Origin: Promethearchaeota archaeon
GTDB lineage: Archaea; Asgardarchaeota; Lokiarchaeia; Sigyniarchaeales; SOKP01
Direction of reading: 5' to 3'
NCBI GenBank assembly: GCA_019894815.1
Contig: JAGXNU010000064.1
Location: 1-10,051 of the forward strand
DNA: 10,051 nucleotides
The notes beneath the pieces were generated by a model that was given only the letters and a program-made list of their open reading frames with translations, searched no databases and had not been told where the DNA came from. The position numbers and the translations under genes were made by a program. Positions 1 through 7,172 of the stretch are shown here, piece after piece (position 1 is the stretch's first letter; the number at the start of each line of letters is the position of its first letter).

Positions 1-450
1 GATCTATGGACAATTGTATCTGAGAAATTACCTTTTGTTTCATTACCTCCTAAGGAAATGTATGGAAATCAAATCTCACCAATATCCCCATATTTCGTAA
101 TAAAGCAAGATGATGAACTGATTTTGGGAGAAATATATCCATCAGCTTATTTATCTAAAGTCATTGACAATATTAAGACAAGATTTTTTGTCTTTTATCA
201 ATATCAAGGATATTCTGCTTTTGGTTTTTTTGATTCTTTACCAGATTTATCTAATTTCGGTTTTGAACAACAACCTAAAGAATTTAATGAAGAACCTACT
301 CCTAAAAACCTTATAAAATATGCAGACAAAGCAAAGAACTTAAAAGAAGTGTTAATTGCTCTCATACATTCTCATAACAATGCATTCCTCGAACAATTTC
401 TAATTCCGGACTATGAATTATTACTAAATAAATTATTGGAGGGTGACTGA
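1..450 (+). CDS. Unrecognised protein, 3' part of gene (5' end outside window)
   Basis: The frame is open from the first base to the TGA at 448-450, giving about 150 residues with no start required inside the window. The Met codon at position 58 has no convincing ribosome binding site, so I read this as the C-terminal part of a longer protein. I do not recognise the family. The visible part has a hydrophobic, beta-rich stretch of alternating hydrophobic and aromatic residues (window residues about 31-78, including FFVFYQYQGYSAFGFF). A charged, proline-containing linker follows, and then an amphipathic helical tail. There is no signal peptide or membrane segment in the visible part. Its stop overlaps the start of the downstream GTPase gene by one base (TGATG), so the two are almost certainly co-translated and may act together, for instance as GTPase and regulator or effector. 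That functional link is inference only. Confidence 0.7.
   Translation, partial: DLWTIVSEKLPFVSLPPKEMYGNQISPISPYFVIKQDDELILGEIYPSAYLSKVIDNIKTRFFVFYQYQGYSAFGFFDSLPDLSNFGFEQQPKEFNEEPTPKNLIKYADKAKNLKEVLIALIHSHNNAFLEQFLIPDYELLLNKLLEGD
438..446 (+). promoter_or_regulatory. Strong ribosome binding site for the small GTPase gene
   Basis: GGAGGGTGA lies inside the last codons of the upstream gene, with 7 bases between GGAGG and the ATG at 450. It fixes the GTPase start and, with the one-base TGATG overlap, points to coupled translation of the two genes. Confidence 0.75.
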
Positions 451-1085
451 TGACTAATATCGGTTTATTAGGTGACGTTTCAGTAGGGAAGACTTCAATT
501 TTACGTCTCTTTGTCAGATATATTAATAAAGAAGAGATTGAAAATGTAGAAGGAGGGCTGAAATGCAATATTTTGAAGACTGATTTTAGTGGCGAGGCAA
601 CTCTTCCAGGAGGAAATAAATCTGATGCTTTGAATGAAAAAGAAACAAAAACTATTCACCCAAATAGGGTAGTTTTTCGAGAAGACGAAAGTGGTAGAGC
701 ACATACGATCTTTGCGCCTGGTGGCGATAGAAAACGAGCAGTAGTCAAAATGGGCATCATAACAATTTCAAGGATAGCAACCCAAATAATAGCAGTATTC
801 TCCGCTGAAAGAGAATTAGATCCCCAATTTGACTTCTTTAATGATGTTAGATTTTTTCCTGATAATATATCTGTGTGCATTAATAAGATTGATTTGCTTG
901 AAGGTGATAAGGACGCAAAAGTGGAAAATATCAAATCAACGATTTCTGATTTTTTCAGTAAGAGAAAAATTAATGTAAAAGATTACTTCATTACATGTGG
1001 GGAAACCGTTGATAATTTTGAAGATATTGAAAAGTATAATGATCACGTAGCAGAAATGATTTTAAAGATTACTACTTCAAAATAA
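450..1085 (+). CDS. Small Ras-like GTPase (COG2229/Arf-like type) with degenerate G3
   Basis: A 211-residue P-loop GTPase. G1 (Walker A) is GDVSVGKTS at residues 8-16. A candidate switch I Thr lies at about 66-68, after an unusually long, polar segment (about residues 37-66). G3 is FAPGGDR at 88-94, where most Ras-type proteins have DTAGQ. The magnesium-coordinating Asp is therefore replaced by Phe, and the catalytic Gln position is Gly92. G4 is NKID at 145-148, and ITCGE near 181-185 is a plausible G5. Archaeal and bacterial COG2229-type GTPases also commonly have a TPGQ-like G3 without the Asp, so the family match is reasonable, though loss of the Gln is further decay. There is no transmembrane segment and no C-terminal lipidation cysteine, so it is probably cytosolic. 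The start is set by the strong binding site at 438-446. It likely acts as a nucleotide-dependent switch with slow or assisted hydrolysis; partner unknown. Confidence 0.85.
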   Translation: MTNIGLLGDVSVGKTSILRLFVRYINKEEIENVEGGLKCNILKTDFSGEATLPGGNKSDALNEKETKTIHPNRVVFREDESGRAHTIFAPGGDRKRAVVKMGIITISRIATQIIAVFSAERELDPQFDFFNDVRFFPDNISVCINKIDLLEGDKDAKVENIKSTISDFFSKRKINVKDYFITCGETVDNFEDIEKYNDHVAEMILKITTSK

Positions 1086-1097
1086 CTCTTTTTACTT
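1086..1097 (+). terminator. Possible T-run terminator between convergent genes
   Basis: CTCTTTTTACTT directly follows the GTPase stop codon. Archaeal transcripts often end at short T-runs without a hairpin. Only 18 bases separate the two convergent stop codons, so the 3' ends of the GTPase transcript and the SMC-operon transcript probably overlap. Confidence 0.3.
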
Positions 1098-1103
1098 AAC
1101 TAA

Positions 1104-1634
1104 TTAATTTTTTGAACTTGTTTCACTTTTTTTTAAAGCTAAATTCATGAATAATTGATTTAGGTCTAATTGATAACCGATTAGGGGTGTTAGTCTAATC
1201 TCGTTATTATTATGATCTATAAGTAAATATCCTTTTTTTGATAATTCCTTTAAATCCTCTGAAAGGTTCTTCTTCTTTCTTAATTTTATAATTTCTTGAA
1301 TTTGGGTATATCCTTCATTTTTCAAACAACATGCTAGAGTGCAAAATAAAGTGGCTGCTAAACTTGGATGTCCTTCAAATGGATTTGTTTTAAACAGATC
1401 TGAAATTTCAGAATTAATGGACAAATACCAATAAAAGTTTAGAGGATTAAATTTAATATGGTATCCTAATGGTTCTATATAATTAGATAAATCTATGATT
1501 AATTGTTTTAGATATACATGTTTATTTTTCCCTTTAATGTTCAAATATCTAAGAAGCTCGTCTTCTGTTGCTCCAAATTCATATAGACCCACACGTCTAC
1601 TTAATAAATGCATTAATATTGATATCTCATTCAT
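1104..1634 (-). CDS. scpB: ScpB-like KITE protein (tandem winged helix), SMC complex subunit
   Basis: This 176-residue protein is the last gene of the operon. ScpB proteins have two winged-helix domains and bind the middle of the kleisin between the SMC heads. Here the first domain spans about residues 1-85 (EDELLRYLNI helix; wing GYHIKFNPLNFYWYLS at 58-73). The second spans about 90-165 and follows the ScpB pattern P-x-L-(S/A)-A-x-L-x-T-L-A (HPSLAATLFCTLACCL, 89-104). After it come a recognition-like helix (IQEIIKLR), a KKGYL turn and a beta wing (EIRLTP). The length matches ScpB (about 170-200 residues). Nine bases separate it from the kleisin stop. A GAGTGA sequence overlapping that stop, about 9 bases ahead of this ATG, is the likely ribosome binding site, so translation is probably coupled. 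Similarity is at pattern level; another KITE-type regulator of the same fold is the alternative. Confidence 0.65.
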   Translation of the reverse strand: MNEISILMHLLSRRVGLYEFGATEDELLRYLNIKGKNKHVYLKQLIIDLSNYIEPLGYHIKFNPLNFYWYLSINSEISDLFKTNPFEGHPSLAATLFCTLACCLKNEGYTQIQEIIKLRKKKNLSEDLKELSKKGYLLIDHNNNEIRLTPLIGYQLDLNQLFMNLALKKSETSSKN

Positions 1635-1643
1635 TTTTATATT

Positions 1644-2291
1644 TCACTCATATATTATAGTTGTTGTTTTTTGATATTTGAGTAATCCTATCTGGAGGAG
1701 ATGCAGAATATAAACGAAATATTCGTAAACTTCCATCTGATCTTGGATTTCATCAAAAAGCTCATCAAATTTACATGGTAATTTATTTTTTATAAGGTTA
1801 TAAAAATCCATCATCTTTTCAGTAAACTTTTGTCGAGGAATCTCTAATAAGAATGAGCCTCCTGTTTGTTCTTTTCTAACATGCTCAATTTTTTCTATAA
1901 ATAGTCGATCTTTGCTAAAACGGCGGTTGCTATAAATCATGAATTCAGGTGAAATTGATTTTAGATGGAATACTTCCCTCCAACAATTTCCTAAAATTTG
2001 TTCTATTTCAATATCGTTAGGTTTAGATTTCAAGAATTGCATAAAAATTTCATCGTTATCAAGATGATTTAACAAGTTCTTTAGTTCCTCAAATTTTAGA
2101 GAAAGTAAGTCGCAAGCTTTCTCATATGTTTGAGAATAGTTGAAGATGTTGTAAACGTTAAGTGATTCTTTTAATTCGTTGAATATTGGATTTAATTCTA
2201 ATTCTAATAATGATATCTTACCAGTAACTACATCTTCCTTGACTGTATCAATATAGTTTGTTAATTCTTCTGATATATCATCATATCCCAT
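1644..2291 (-). CDS. scpA: ScpA-like kleisin, SMC complex subunit
   Basis: A 215-residue protein with kleisin architecture. The N-terminal helical part (about 15-75) follows the ScpA layout: G-K-I-S-L-L-E-L-E-L (24-33), then a helix, then EKACDLLSLKFEELKNLL (57-74), equivalent to the ScpA A-x-x-L-L-x-L-K helix that docks on the SMC neck. The middle (80-150) is charged and variable, as expected for the KITE-binding linker. The C-terminal winged helix (about 151-215) ends in YEYFVYILHLLQIGLL followed by a short beta strand (TTTIIYE), closely matching the ScpA C-terminal pattern F-x-x-L-L-E-L-x-x-x-G-x-x that binds the SMC cap. It is slightly shorter than typical ScpA (about 230-260). Six bases and a tandem TGA TGA separate it from smc, and no strong ribosome binding site is visible, so expression probably depends on coupling. 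Confidence 0.7.
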   Translation of the reverse strand: MGYDDISEELTNYIDTVKEDVVTGKISLLELELNPIFNELKESLNVYNIFNYSQTYEKACDLLSLKFEELKNLLNHLDNDEIFMQFLKSKPNDIEIEQILGNCWREVFHLKSISPEFMIYSNRRFSKDRLFIEKIEHVRKEQTGGSFLLEIPRQKFTEKMMDFYNLIKNKLPCKFDELFDEIQDQMEVYEYFVYILHLLQIGLLKYQKTTTIIYE

Positions 2292-2297
2292 TATTCA

Positions 2298-5200
2298 TCA
2301 ATCCGTCATTATAATTTTTGGATGAAATATTGTTGATAATTCCTTATTACCCACTCTTGCCACTCCGATTATTTTGTCTGCGAGAGAAAATAATGCATTT
2401 GATGATTTAGGAAGAAACATTATTAATTGGATTGGTAAGTTCTCAAGAGTGGTCTTTATCAGCTCATATGATATCTCTGCGTTTTTGTCATCTAAAAACA
2501 TTGCTGCTTCATCAAACATGCATAAAGGAGATGGCTTAATTTCTTGTAATGAAAGCATTAGGCAAATTGAAACCATTGAAATTTGACCTCCACTTAGGGC
2601 AGTGCATGACTTTAATTGATCTTTTGAAACGGCAGCTTTAATAATAATTCCTAAATCCTCAAAATTACCATTTAATTCCAAAGAACAATATGACTTTATA
2701 CCTGTAATTATAAATTTATTATTGATCTTTGATTCTAAATCACTTAACATTCCTTTAAACTTAGTATAGTAAGTATTTTCCATTCCAGCTTCTGTTTTCA
2801 TTGCTGCTTTGATATCTTTTTCTAATGAATTCTGATTTCTATTAATTTCTTTTAAACTTGATAATAGACGTTCTTTTTCAATTAGTAAGGATTCATCAAC
2901 ATCAGCATATTTCATTAATTCTTTCTGGATGTTATATATATCTTCGTTAATTTTCTCAATTGATCTAACTTCAATATCATTTTCCCGAATAGAAGGTTGG
3001 ATCTCGGCATTGATCCTCTCTAAATCTAACTTTTTTTTCTTAAAATTTTGCTTTATCTCTTGTAATCGAAAATTTTCTTGACCTAAATTTAATTTCAAAC
3101 TATTCTGTTCGCTTTGTAGGTTACTTATATCAGCGTTATTTCTTCTTTTATTTTCTTTTAATTGTTGTTCTTCAGAATAGCTAATCTTTATTTCTTCTTC
3201 AATAGATTCCAAATTTTTGAACATATCAAAAGAATATTTATCTGCTTTCTCAAAGTCTTCTTTCCTTTTGGAATATCTTTCTTTAAGATCAGAGATATAA
3301 CTATTAATGGATAATGATTTAGATTTTAAATTATTTAAAATGATATTTTTCTCTTCTTGAATTATATCTAAATCGTTTAATTTTTCATTACACTCCTTAA
3401 GAATAAGAGGAATCTCTTTAATCCTATTATTCCATTCAATAAATTCGGGTTCTATTTGAGATTCCAAAATATTTATTTGCTCATTTAATTCTTTAATCTT
3501 TTCTGCAGATATAGATTTTTGATGTTCAAAATCATATATCATCTCATAAAAGCGATTTCTCTTTTGATTCAATCGTTCTTTTTGATTAAAATTATAGAGT
3601 AGATCATTAAAAAGCTCTTTTTTTTCATATAGTTCTCGCTGTATTTTTTCTCGACTTAATAGAGAGTCTTTCTTATCTGAAATAAATCCATTTAATGTTT
3701 CAATTTCCCCACCTATAACATCTACTTGCTCTTTTAAAGTACTTGTACTTAAAAATCCTTTTAATCTTTTCATAAAGGGAGTTTCGTAAGTGTATCTATA
3801 AGAAACTATTTGTTCTCCCTTGAGAGTCACGCATTTACCTTTAAATCCTGTATTTTCATATATATCCTTACTGTTACTATATTCTTGAATAACAATACAA
3901 TTACTAATTTTAGAATAAATTACTTTCTTAATATCTAAGTCATCATCTGAAATATTTATTAGATCTGCAAGATATCCTATAACCCCCGGAGCAGAGAATT
4001 TTCTTAAAGGAGTAATGGTTACGTTTTTTGACAGGTATATATTACAATAAGCATTTAATCGCTTCTTTAATTGTTTTAGTATGTTTAGAGTTTCCCAATT
4101 ATCGGCTACAAAACTATATAATAATCTTTCTCCTAAAACTGATTCGATAGCATAACTAAGATCATCATCATATTTTAAATATTCAATGATGGGTCCTTTA
4201 ACTTTTAATTTCTGCTTCTCAATTTCTTCTTTTAATAAAATTATATTCATTGGAAGAATTATTTTCCGTTTTTCTAATGATTCTTTCAAAGTATTAAATT
4301 TCTTTACTAGCTTGGATTTTTCAAATTCATTTTTTTTCAAATTTGATTCAATATCGAAAATTTCCTGTGATACTATACTAAGATCTTCGTCCATTTTTCT
4401 AATTAAATCTTGAGAAGGGTTTTCTATGAACCAAGGGTTATCTTTAAATTTGTTTTCTATGTCTTGAAGACTCAGGAAAATATCATTTATGTCATGATTA
4501 AGATCGTCAATTTCTTTATCTTTTGTTTCAATTTTTCTAAAATGCTCATTTTGTTCCTCTAAGAGCTTTTCATGTTTTTTGAAGAATATTTCATTTTCTT
4601 TAATTTTTTTTGTCAAATCATTTTGTTCCGTGATTAATTGGTTAATATTTTCCTTAAGCACAATTTTTTCCGTTTTTAATATCGCAATTGCGTCATGAAT
4701 GTTCTTTTCTTGTAATTTATAGTCTTTAGATTCATATTCTTTCTTCAATATCTCCTTTTTTAAAGAATCCAATTCTGATTTCCTTGTAAGCTTTTCACTC
4801 TTCCATATTTCTATTTTATTTAATATATCTTTCTTTTTATAATTCAATTCTCCAATTAGTTTTGAATTATCGCTTAATTGCGATTCTAGTTCCAATATTA
4901 TCTTTCGTTTCTGTTCAACAGTCTCATTATTTAAATCAACCTTATTATTTAATTCCTTAACGCGTGAATTTATTTCATTTAATTTAATCTCTATATCCTT
5001 AATAATTTTTAACAAAATTTCCCGATTAGCCCATAAGAGTTCATCATCATATTGTTTTTTTATTACCAATAATGATTTTTTAATCTCTAATCGTTTTAAT
5101 TTAGGCATTAAAAAATCCAAATTGAAATTTAGTGCATTTTTTCTGCTTTTGAGGGCCTGAAAATCATTACTCAAGCCCACCACTTTTTGTTTTTGATTTA

Positions 5201-5723
5201 AAATTTCAATCCTTAATCCCTTAAGCCCAATTCCTTCTTCCAAGAAAGAACATAATTCTATTGGTTTTAAATTTTTAATAACATCAATTTTTCCTTGACT
5301 AACAAATGCGAAATGATTATCAGGATTAATATTCAATTGAGATATGAATTCTTGAATATCTACAACGGAAATTTTTTTAAAGGAATCATCGCTATCCTTC
5401 TGAATTTCGAAATATGGTGATTTACCTCTAATGACAATCCTTCGAAGTTTAATTATTTCATCTTTATATTGTAAATGGAGCTCTACCATCGCATGTTTTT
5501 GTCCATTATGGATGAAATCAGACCATTTTTTATACCGATCATCTCTTTCATTGCTTCCTAAAACAAATTTAATTGCCTGGAAAATGGAAGTCTTACCCGA
5601 CCAATTTGGACCAATTATTAGAATTAAGCGTGGATCAACTTCTAGGACATCTCCTGAAAATTCAACTTCATCCTTTTGAAAAGAGAGGAAATTCTCTAAA
5701 ATAACTTTCTTAATGTAAATCAT
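2298..5723 (-). CDS. smc: Divergent SMC ATPase (chromosome structural maintenance)
   Basis: 1141 residues with full SMC order. The N-terminal ATPase half has Walker A GPNWSGKTS (38-46) and Q-loop Gln143 (FVSQGKID). Then come a coiled coil (about 175-495, broken near DNPWFIENP, 429-437), a hinge (about 505-660, beginning VKGPIIEYLKYDDDLSYAIE), a returning coiled coil (about 665-985), and a C-terminal head with signature LSGGQ (1043-1047), Walker B PLCMFDE (Asp1071, Glu1072) and D-loop FLDDKN (1076-1081). All residues for ATP binding and hydrolysis are present. Departures from canonical SMC: LSGGQ instead of LSGGE; the H-loop His replaced in FLPKS (1103-1107), as in Smc5/Smc6 where a TP(K/Q) motif sits; and the glycine pair after the hinge GE replaced by SYRYTYETP (641-649). 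It should dimerise and work with the kleisin and KITE encoded next door. The start MIYIKKVILENF fits SMC N termini, although a stronger ribosome site lies further upstream. Confidence 0.93.
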   Translation of the reverse strand: MIYIKKVILENFLSFQKDEVEFSGDVLEVDPRLILIIGPNWSGKTSIFQAIKFVLGSNERDDRYKKWSDFIHNGQKHAMVELHLQYKDEIIKLRRIVIRGKSPYFEIQKDSDDSFKKISVVDIQEFISQLNINPDNHFAFVSQGKIDVIKNLKPIELCSFLEEGIGLKGLRIEILNQKQKVVGLSNDFQALKSRKNALNFNLDFLMPKLKRLEIKKSLLVIKKQYDDELLWANREILLKIIKDIEIKLNEINSRVKELNNKVDLNNETVEQKRKIILELESQLSDNSKLIGELNYKKKDILNKIEIWKSEKLTRKSELDSLKKEILKKEYESKDYKLQEKNIHDAIAILKTEKIVLKENINQLITEQNDLTKKIKENEIFFKKHEKLLEEQNEHFRKIETKDKEIDDLNHDINDIFLSLQDIENKFKDNPWFIENPSQDLIRKMDEDLSIVSQEIFDIESNLKKNEFEKSKLVKKFNTLKESLEKRKIILPMNIILLKEEIEKQKLKVKGPIIEYLKYDDDLSYAIESVLGERLLYSFVADNWETLNILKQLKKRLNAYCNIYLSKNVTITPLRKFSAPGVIGYLADLINISDDDLDIKKVIYSKISNCIVIQEYSNSKDIYENTGFKGKCVTLKGEQIVSYRYTYETPFMKRLKGFLSTSTLKEQVDVIGGEIETLNGFISDKKDSLLSREKIQRELYEKKELFNDLLYNFNQKERLNQKRNRFYEMIYDFEHQKSISAEKIKELNEQINILESQIEPEFIEWNNRIKEIPLILKECNEKLNDLDIIQEEKNIILNNLKSKSLSINSYISDLKERYSKRKEDFEKADKYSFDMFKNLESIEEEIKISYSEEQQLKENKRRNNADISNLQSEQNSLKLNLGQENFRLQEIKQNFKKKKLDLERINAEIQPSIRENDIEVRSIEKINEDIYNIQKELMKYADVDESLLIEKERLLSSLKEINRNQNSLEKDIKAAMKTEAGMENTYYTKFKGMLSDLESKINNKFIITGIKSYCSLELNGNFEDLGIIIKAAVSKDQLKSCTALSGGQISMVSICLMLSLQEIKPSPLCMFDEAAMFLDDKNAEISYELIKTTLENLPIQLIMFLPKSSNALFSLADKIIGVARVGNKELSTIFHPKIIMTD

Positions 5724-5765
5724 ATTTTGTCTCTTTTCTAATGCTTGTACTTGTATTACCGTTAT

Positions 5766-5775
5766 TGATCTCCTC
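5766..5775 (-). promoter_or_regulatory. Strong Shine-Dalgarno sequence without a nearby canonical start
   Basis: On the minus strand GAGGAGATCA lies between the pseudo-AAA+ stop and smc, matching the archaeal consensus AGGTGATCA with one mismatch. The annotated smc ATG is about 43 bases further on, preceded only by a weak AAAGAGA. No ATG, GTG or TTG occurs in any frame between them. Two ATA codons in the smc frame (first bases at 5765 and 5756) follow it, and the smc frame is open through the 57-base gap. Confidence 0.5.
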
Positions 5776-5780
5776 TTAAT

Positions 5781-7025
5781 TTATTTTCCAAAGGCTTGCT
5801 TTATTTGTTCAATTTTTTTTTTTGCTTTCTCTAAATTTATTTGAGCTTTTTGAGGATTATCATTTAAAATAAAGGGATACTTCGATAATATTATTAAATC
5901 ATTTTCTTCGAGAATTTCTTTTTTATTTAGTTTATCTAATATAATCAACAGTTCAGTATATTTTTGGGAAGCAGCATTCTCGTATAATTGATTTAACATA
6001 AAATCTGAGATACTTTGATTTTGAATATCAGATATAATGCTTTTATGTAATATCTCGGGATTTTTTGTATCATAATTTTGGTTTTTCGAGTCATTTCCAG
6101 GATTTAATTGAATCTCACTGGAAATAGAGGGAATGAATTCACCAGATTCGATTAAATCTTTCAATATATGAGTAATTTCATTAGAAACATCGTTTAATTC
6201 GGAGTTTAAATAATGCTTGAAAATTGCTATCTTGATTAAATGATTTATATCTCTACTTTCCCATTTTTTTGTTAAATCTACTAGAGTTTTAATATCAAAT
6301 ACGATTTTTGGATTCTTTTCTGAGAAGCTCCTAAAAATCGATTCTCTTTCTATCTTATCTAACAAAGGGATTTTTATGAACAAATCAAAGGCTTCAAAAA
6401 TTAATCTCGAATTTATTTCGATCTCTTTAATATTATTGTTAATCCAGATTAATATTAGCCCATTTTTTATTATTTCCTTCTTATTTTTAAAAGATATTAT
6501 AAAATGCTCTAAAAAATTCCTTTCTTTTAGTTTAATATTGGGAAAATTCTCTTGATTAATCAATATTATTCCTTTTATTCTATTTTTTTCCGTTTTAGAT
6601 CCACCTTGTTGAGAAATCTCGCTATTTTTATTCATTTCTTCTATGTCTTTAATCCGTGGTAAACTTTCTAAAATAGATGTAATGTTGATAATAAACTCCT
6701 CTGGCGCCTTGATGATTTCCTTTTGATTTAATTCGTAAAAATTTAGATAATACTTCTTAGAAATTAGTTTTAAATAATCATCAATATCCGTTCCAGACAT
6801 AATATTGATTAAAATGGCACCTTTTGGTTGAATAAATTTATCATAACTCTGAACGATCGATTCCTCGTGGTTGGTTAACATGATTTTCAAATAATTAATA
6901 ATATCGTTATACTTATCTCGATAAAAAATGTCCTCTCTATCGATGTCAATTTCATTTGGTGTAATTAACCGATAGTATTTAGAGAATTCTATATCTTTAT
7001 CTATATCTTTCATAGAGCATATCAT
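5781..7025 (-). CDS. Degenerate AAA+ protein (predicted pseudo-ATPase) of the SMC operon
   Basis: 414 residues, first gene of the operon. Residues about 66-275 align by pattern with classic AAA modules (FtsH/Cdc48/Vps4 type). QPKGAILINIMSGTD (66-80) sits where PPKGVLLxGPPGTGKT is expected, without the Walker A Gly-Lys-Thr. GIILINQEN (152-160) sits at Walker B, with Asp-Glu changed to Asn157-Gln158. LILIWINNN (190-198) is sensor 1, with Asn197 kept. RLIFEAFDLFIKIPLLD (207-223) sits where LLRPGRFDxxIxxPLPD is expected, with both arginine fingers lost. The helical lid follows (ERESIFRSF, then DLTKKWESRDINHLIKIAI, 250-268). A hydrophilic insertion (about 130-150) precedes Walker B. The tail (about 330-414) is helical and ends in a lysine-rich amphipathic helix. 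It probably cannot hydrolyse ATP and would act as a scaffold or loader for the SMC complex (inference). The start is uncertain: Met1 and Met5 both lack a well-spaced binding site. Confidence 0.75.
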   Translation of the reverse strand: MICSMKDIDKDIEFSKYYRLITPNEIDIDREDIFYRDKYNDIINYLKIMLTNHEESIVQSYDKFIQPKGAILINIMSGTDIDDYLKLISKKYYLNFYELNQKEIIKAPEEFIINITSILESLPRIKDIEEMNKNSEISQQGGSKTEKNRIKGIILINQENFPNIKLKERNFLEHFIISFKNKKEIIKNGLILIWINNNIKEIEINSRLIFEAFDLFIKIPLLDKIERESIFRSFSEKNPKIVFDIKTLVDLTKKWESRDINHLIKIAIFKHYLNSELNDVSNEITHILKDLIESGEFIPSISSEIQLNPGNDSKNQNYDTKNPEILHKSIISDIQNQSISDFMLNQLYENAASQKYTELLIILDKLNKKEILEENDLIILSKYPFILNDNPQKAQINLEKAKKKIEQIKQAFGK

Positions 7026-7075
7026 CTACCTGTTATTTATTTTTTTTAACCATTATTTTCATGACAATTATCACA

Positions 7076-7085
7076 TATATATTTA
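7076..7085 (-). promoter_or_regulatory. Putative TATA box for the SMC operon
   Basis: On the minus strand TAAATATATA lies about 50 bases ahead of the first operon gene, giving a predicted transcription start near 7052-7056 and a leader of about 30 bases. The 7026-7256 gap is otherwise AT-rich. A short G+C-richer patch (7086-7105) lies just upstream of the box and could hold a regulator site. Confidence 0.4.
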
Positions 7086-7112
7086 GCATGTGCTCGTCAC
7101 TCGACAAAAATA

Positions 7113-7128
7113 GATATATTAATATATC
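7113..7128. repeat. 16-base perfect palindrome upstream of the SMC operon
   Basis: GATATATTAATATATC is identical to its reverse complement. It lies about 90 bases ahead of the operon start and about 30-50 bases upstream of the putative TATA box. It could be an operator or a second TATA element, but in AT-rich DNA it may be chance. Confidence 0.5.
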
Positions 7129-7146
7129 CGAATTTAAAATACAACC

Positions 7147-7172
7147 TTCTTAGTTATTAAATTCACTAAGGA
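7147..7172. repeat. Inverted repeat between DUF2769 gene and SMC operon
   Basis: CTTAGT (7149-7154) and ACTAAG (7165-7170) are perfect inverted arms around a 10-base spacer. One T/G wobble and one T/A pair extend the stem to 8. It could be a regulator site for the SMC operon or a 3' stem for the DUF2769 transcript. Confidence 0.4.

Noticed and set aside
656..934. Minus-strand frame of 92 codons within the GTPase gene
   Set aside because: The plus-strand GTPase has family motifs and a strong ribosome site; the antisense frame has neither.
2374..2586. Open frame of 70 codons on the plus strand within smc
   Set aside because: It is antisense to the SMC head domain, has no ribosome site, and the minus-strand frame carries the conserved LSGGQ and Walker B motifs.
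5431..5679. Open frame of 82 codons on the plus strand opposite the SMC Walker A region
   Set aside because: A shadow of the conserved N-terminal head on the minus strand; no recognisable protein.
5781..7025. Active FtsH/Cdc48-type AAA ATPase
   Set aside because: Walker A lysine, Walker B acidic residues and arginine fingers are all missing, so activity cannot be supported.
1104..7025. Wadjet (JetABCD) or MukBEF-type defence operon
   Set aside because: The kleisin and KITE fit ScpA and ScpB by pattern and size, no JetD/topoisomerase-VI-like nuclease is present, and the SMC has a standard long coil and hinge.
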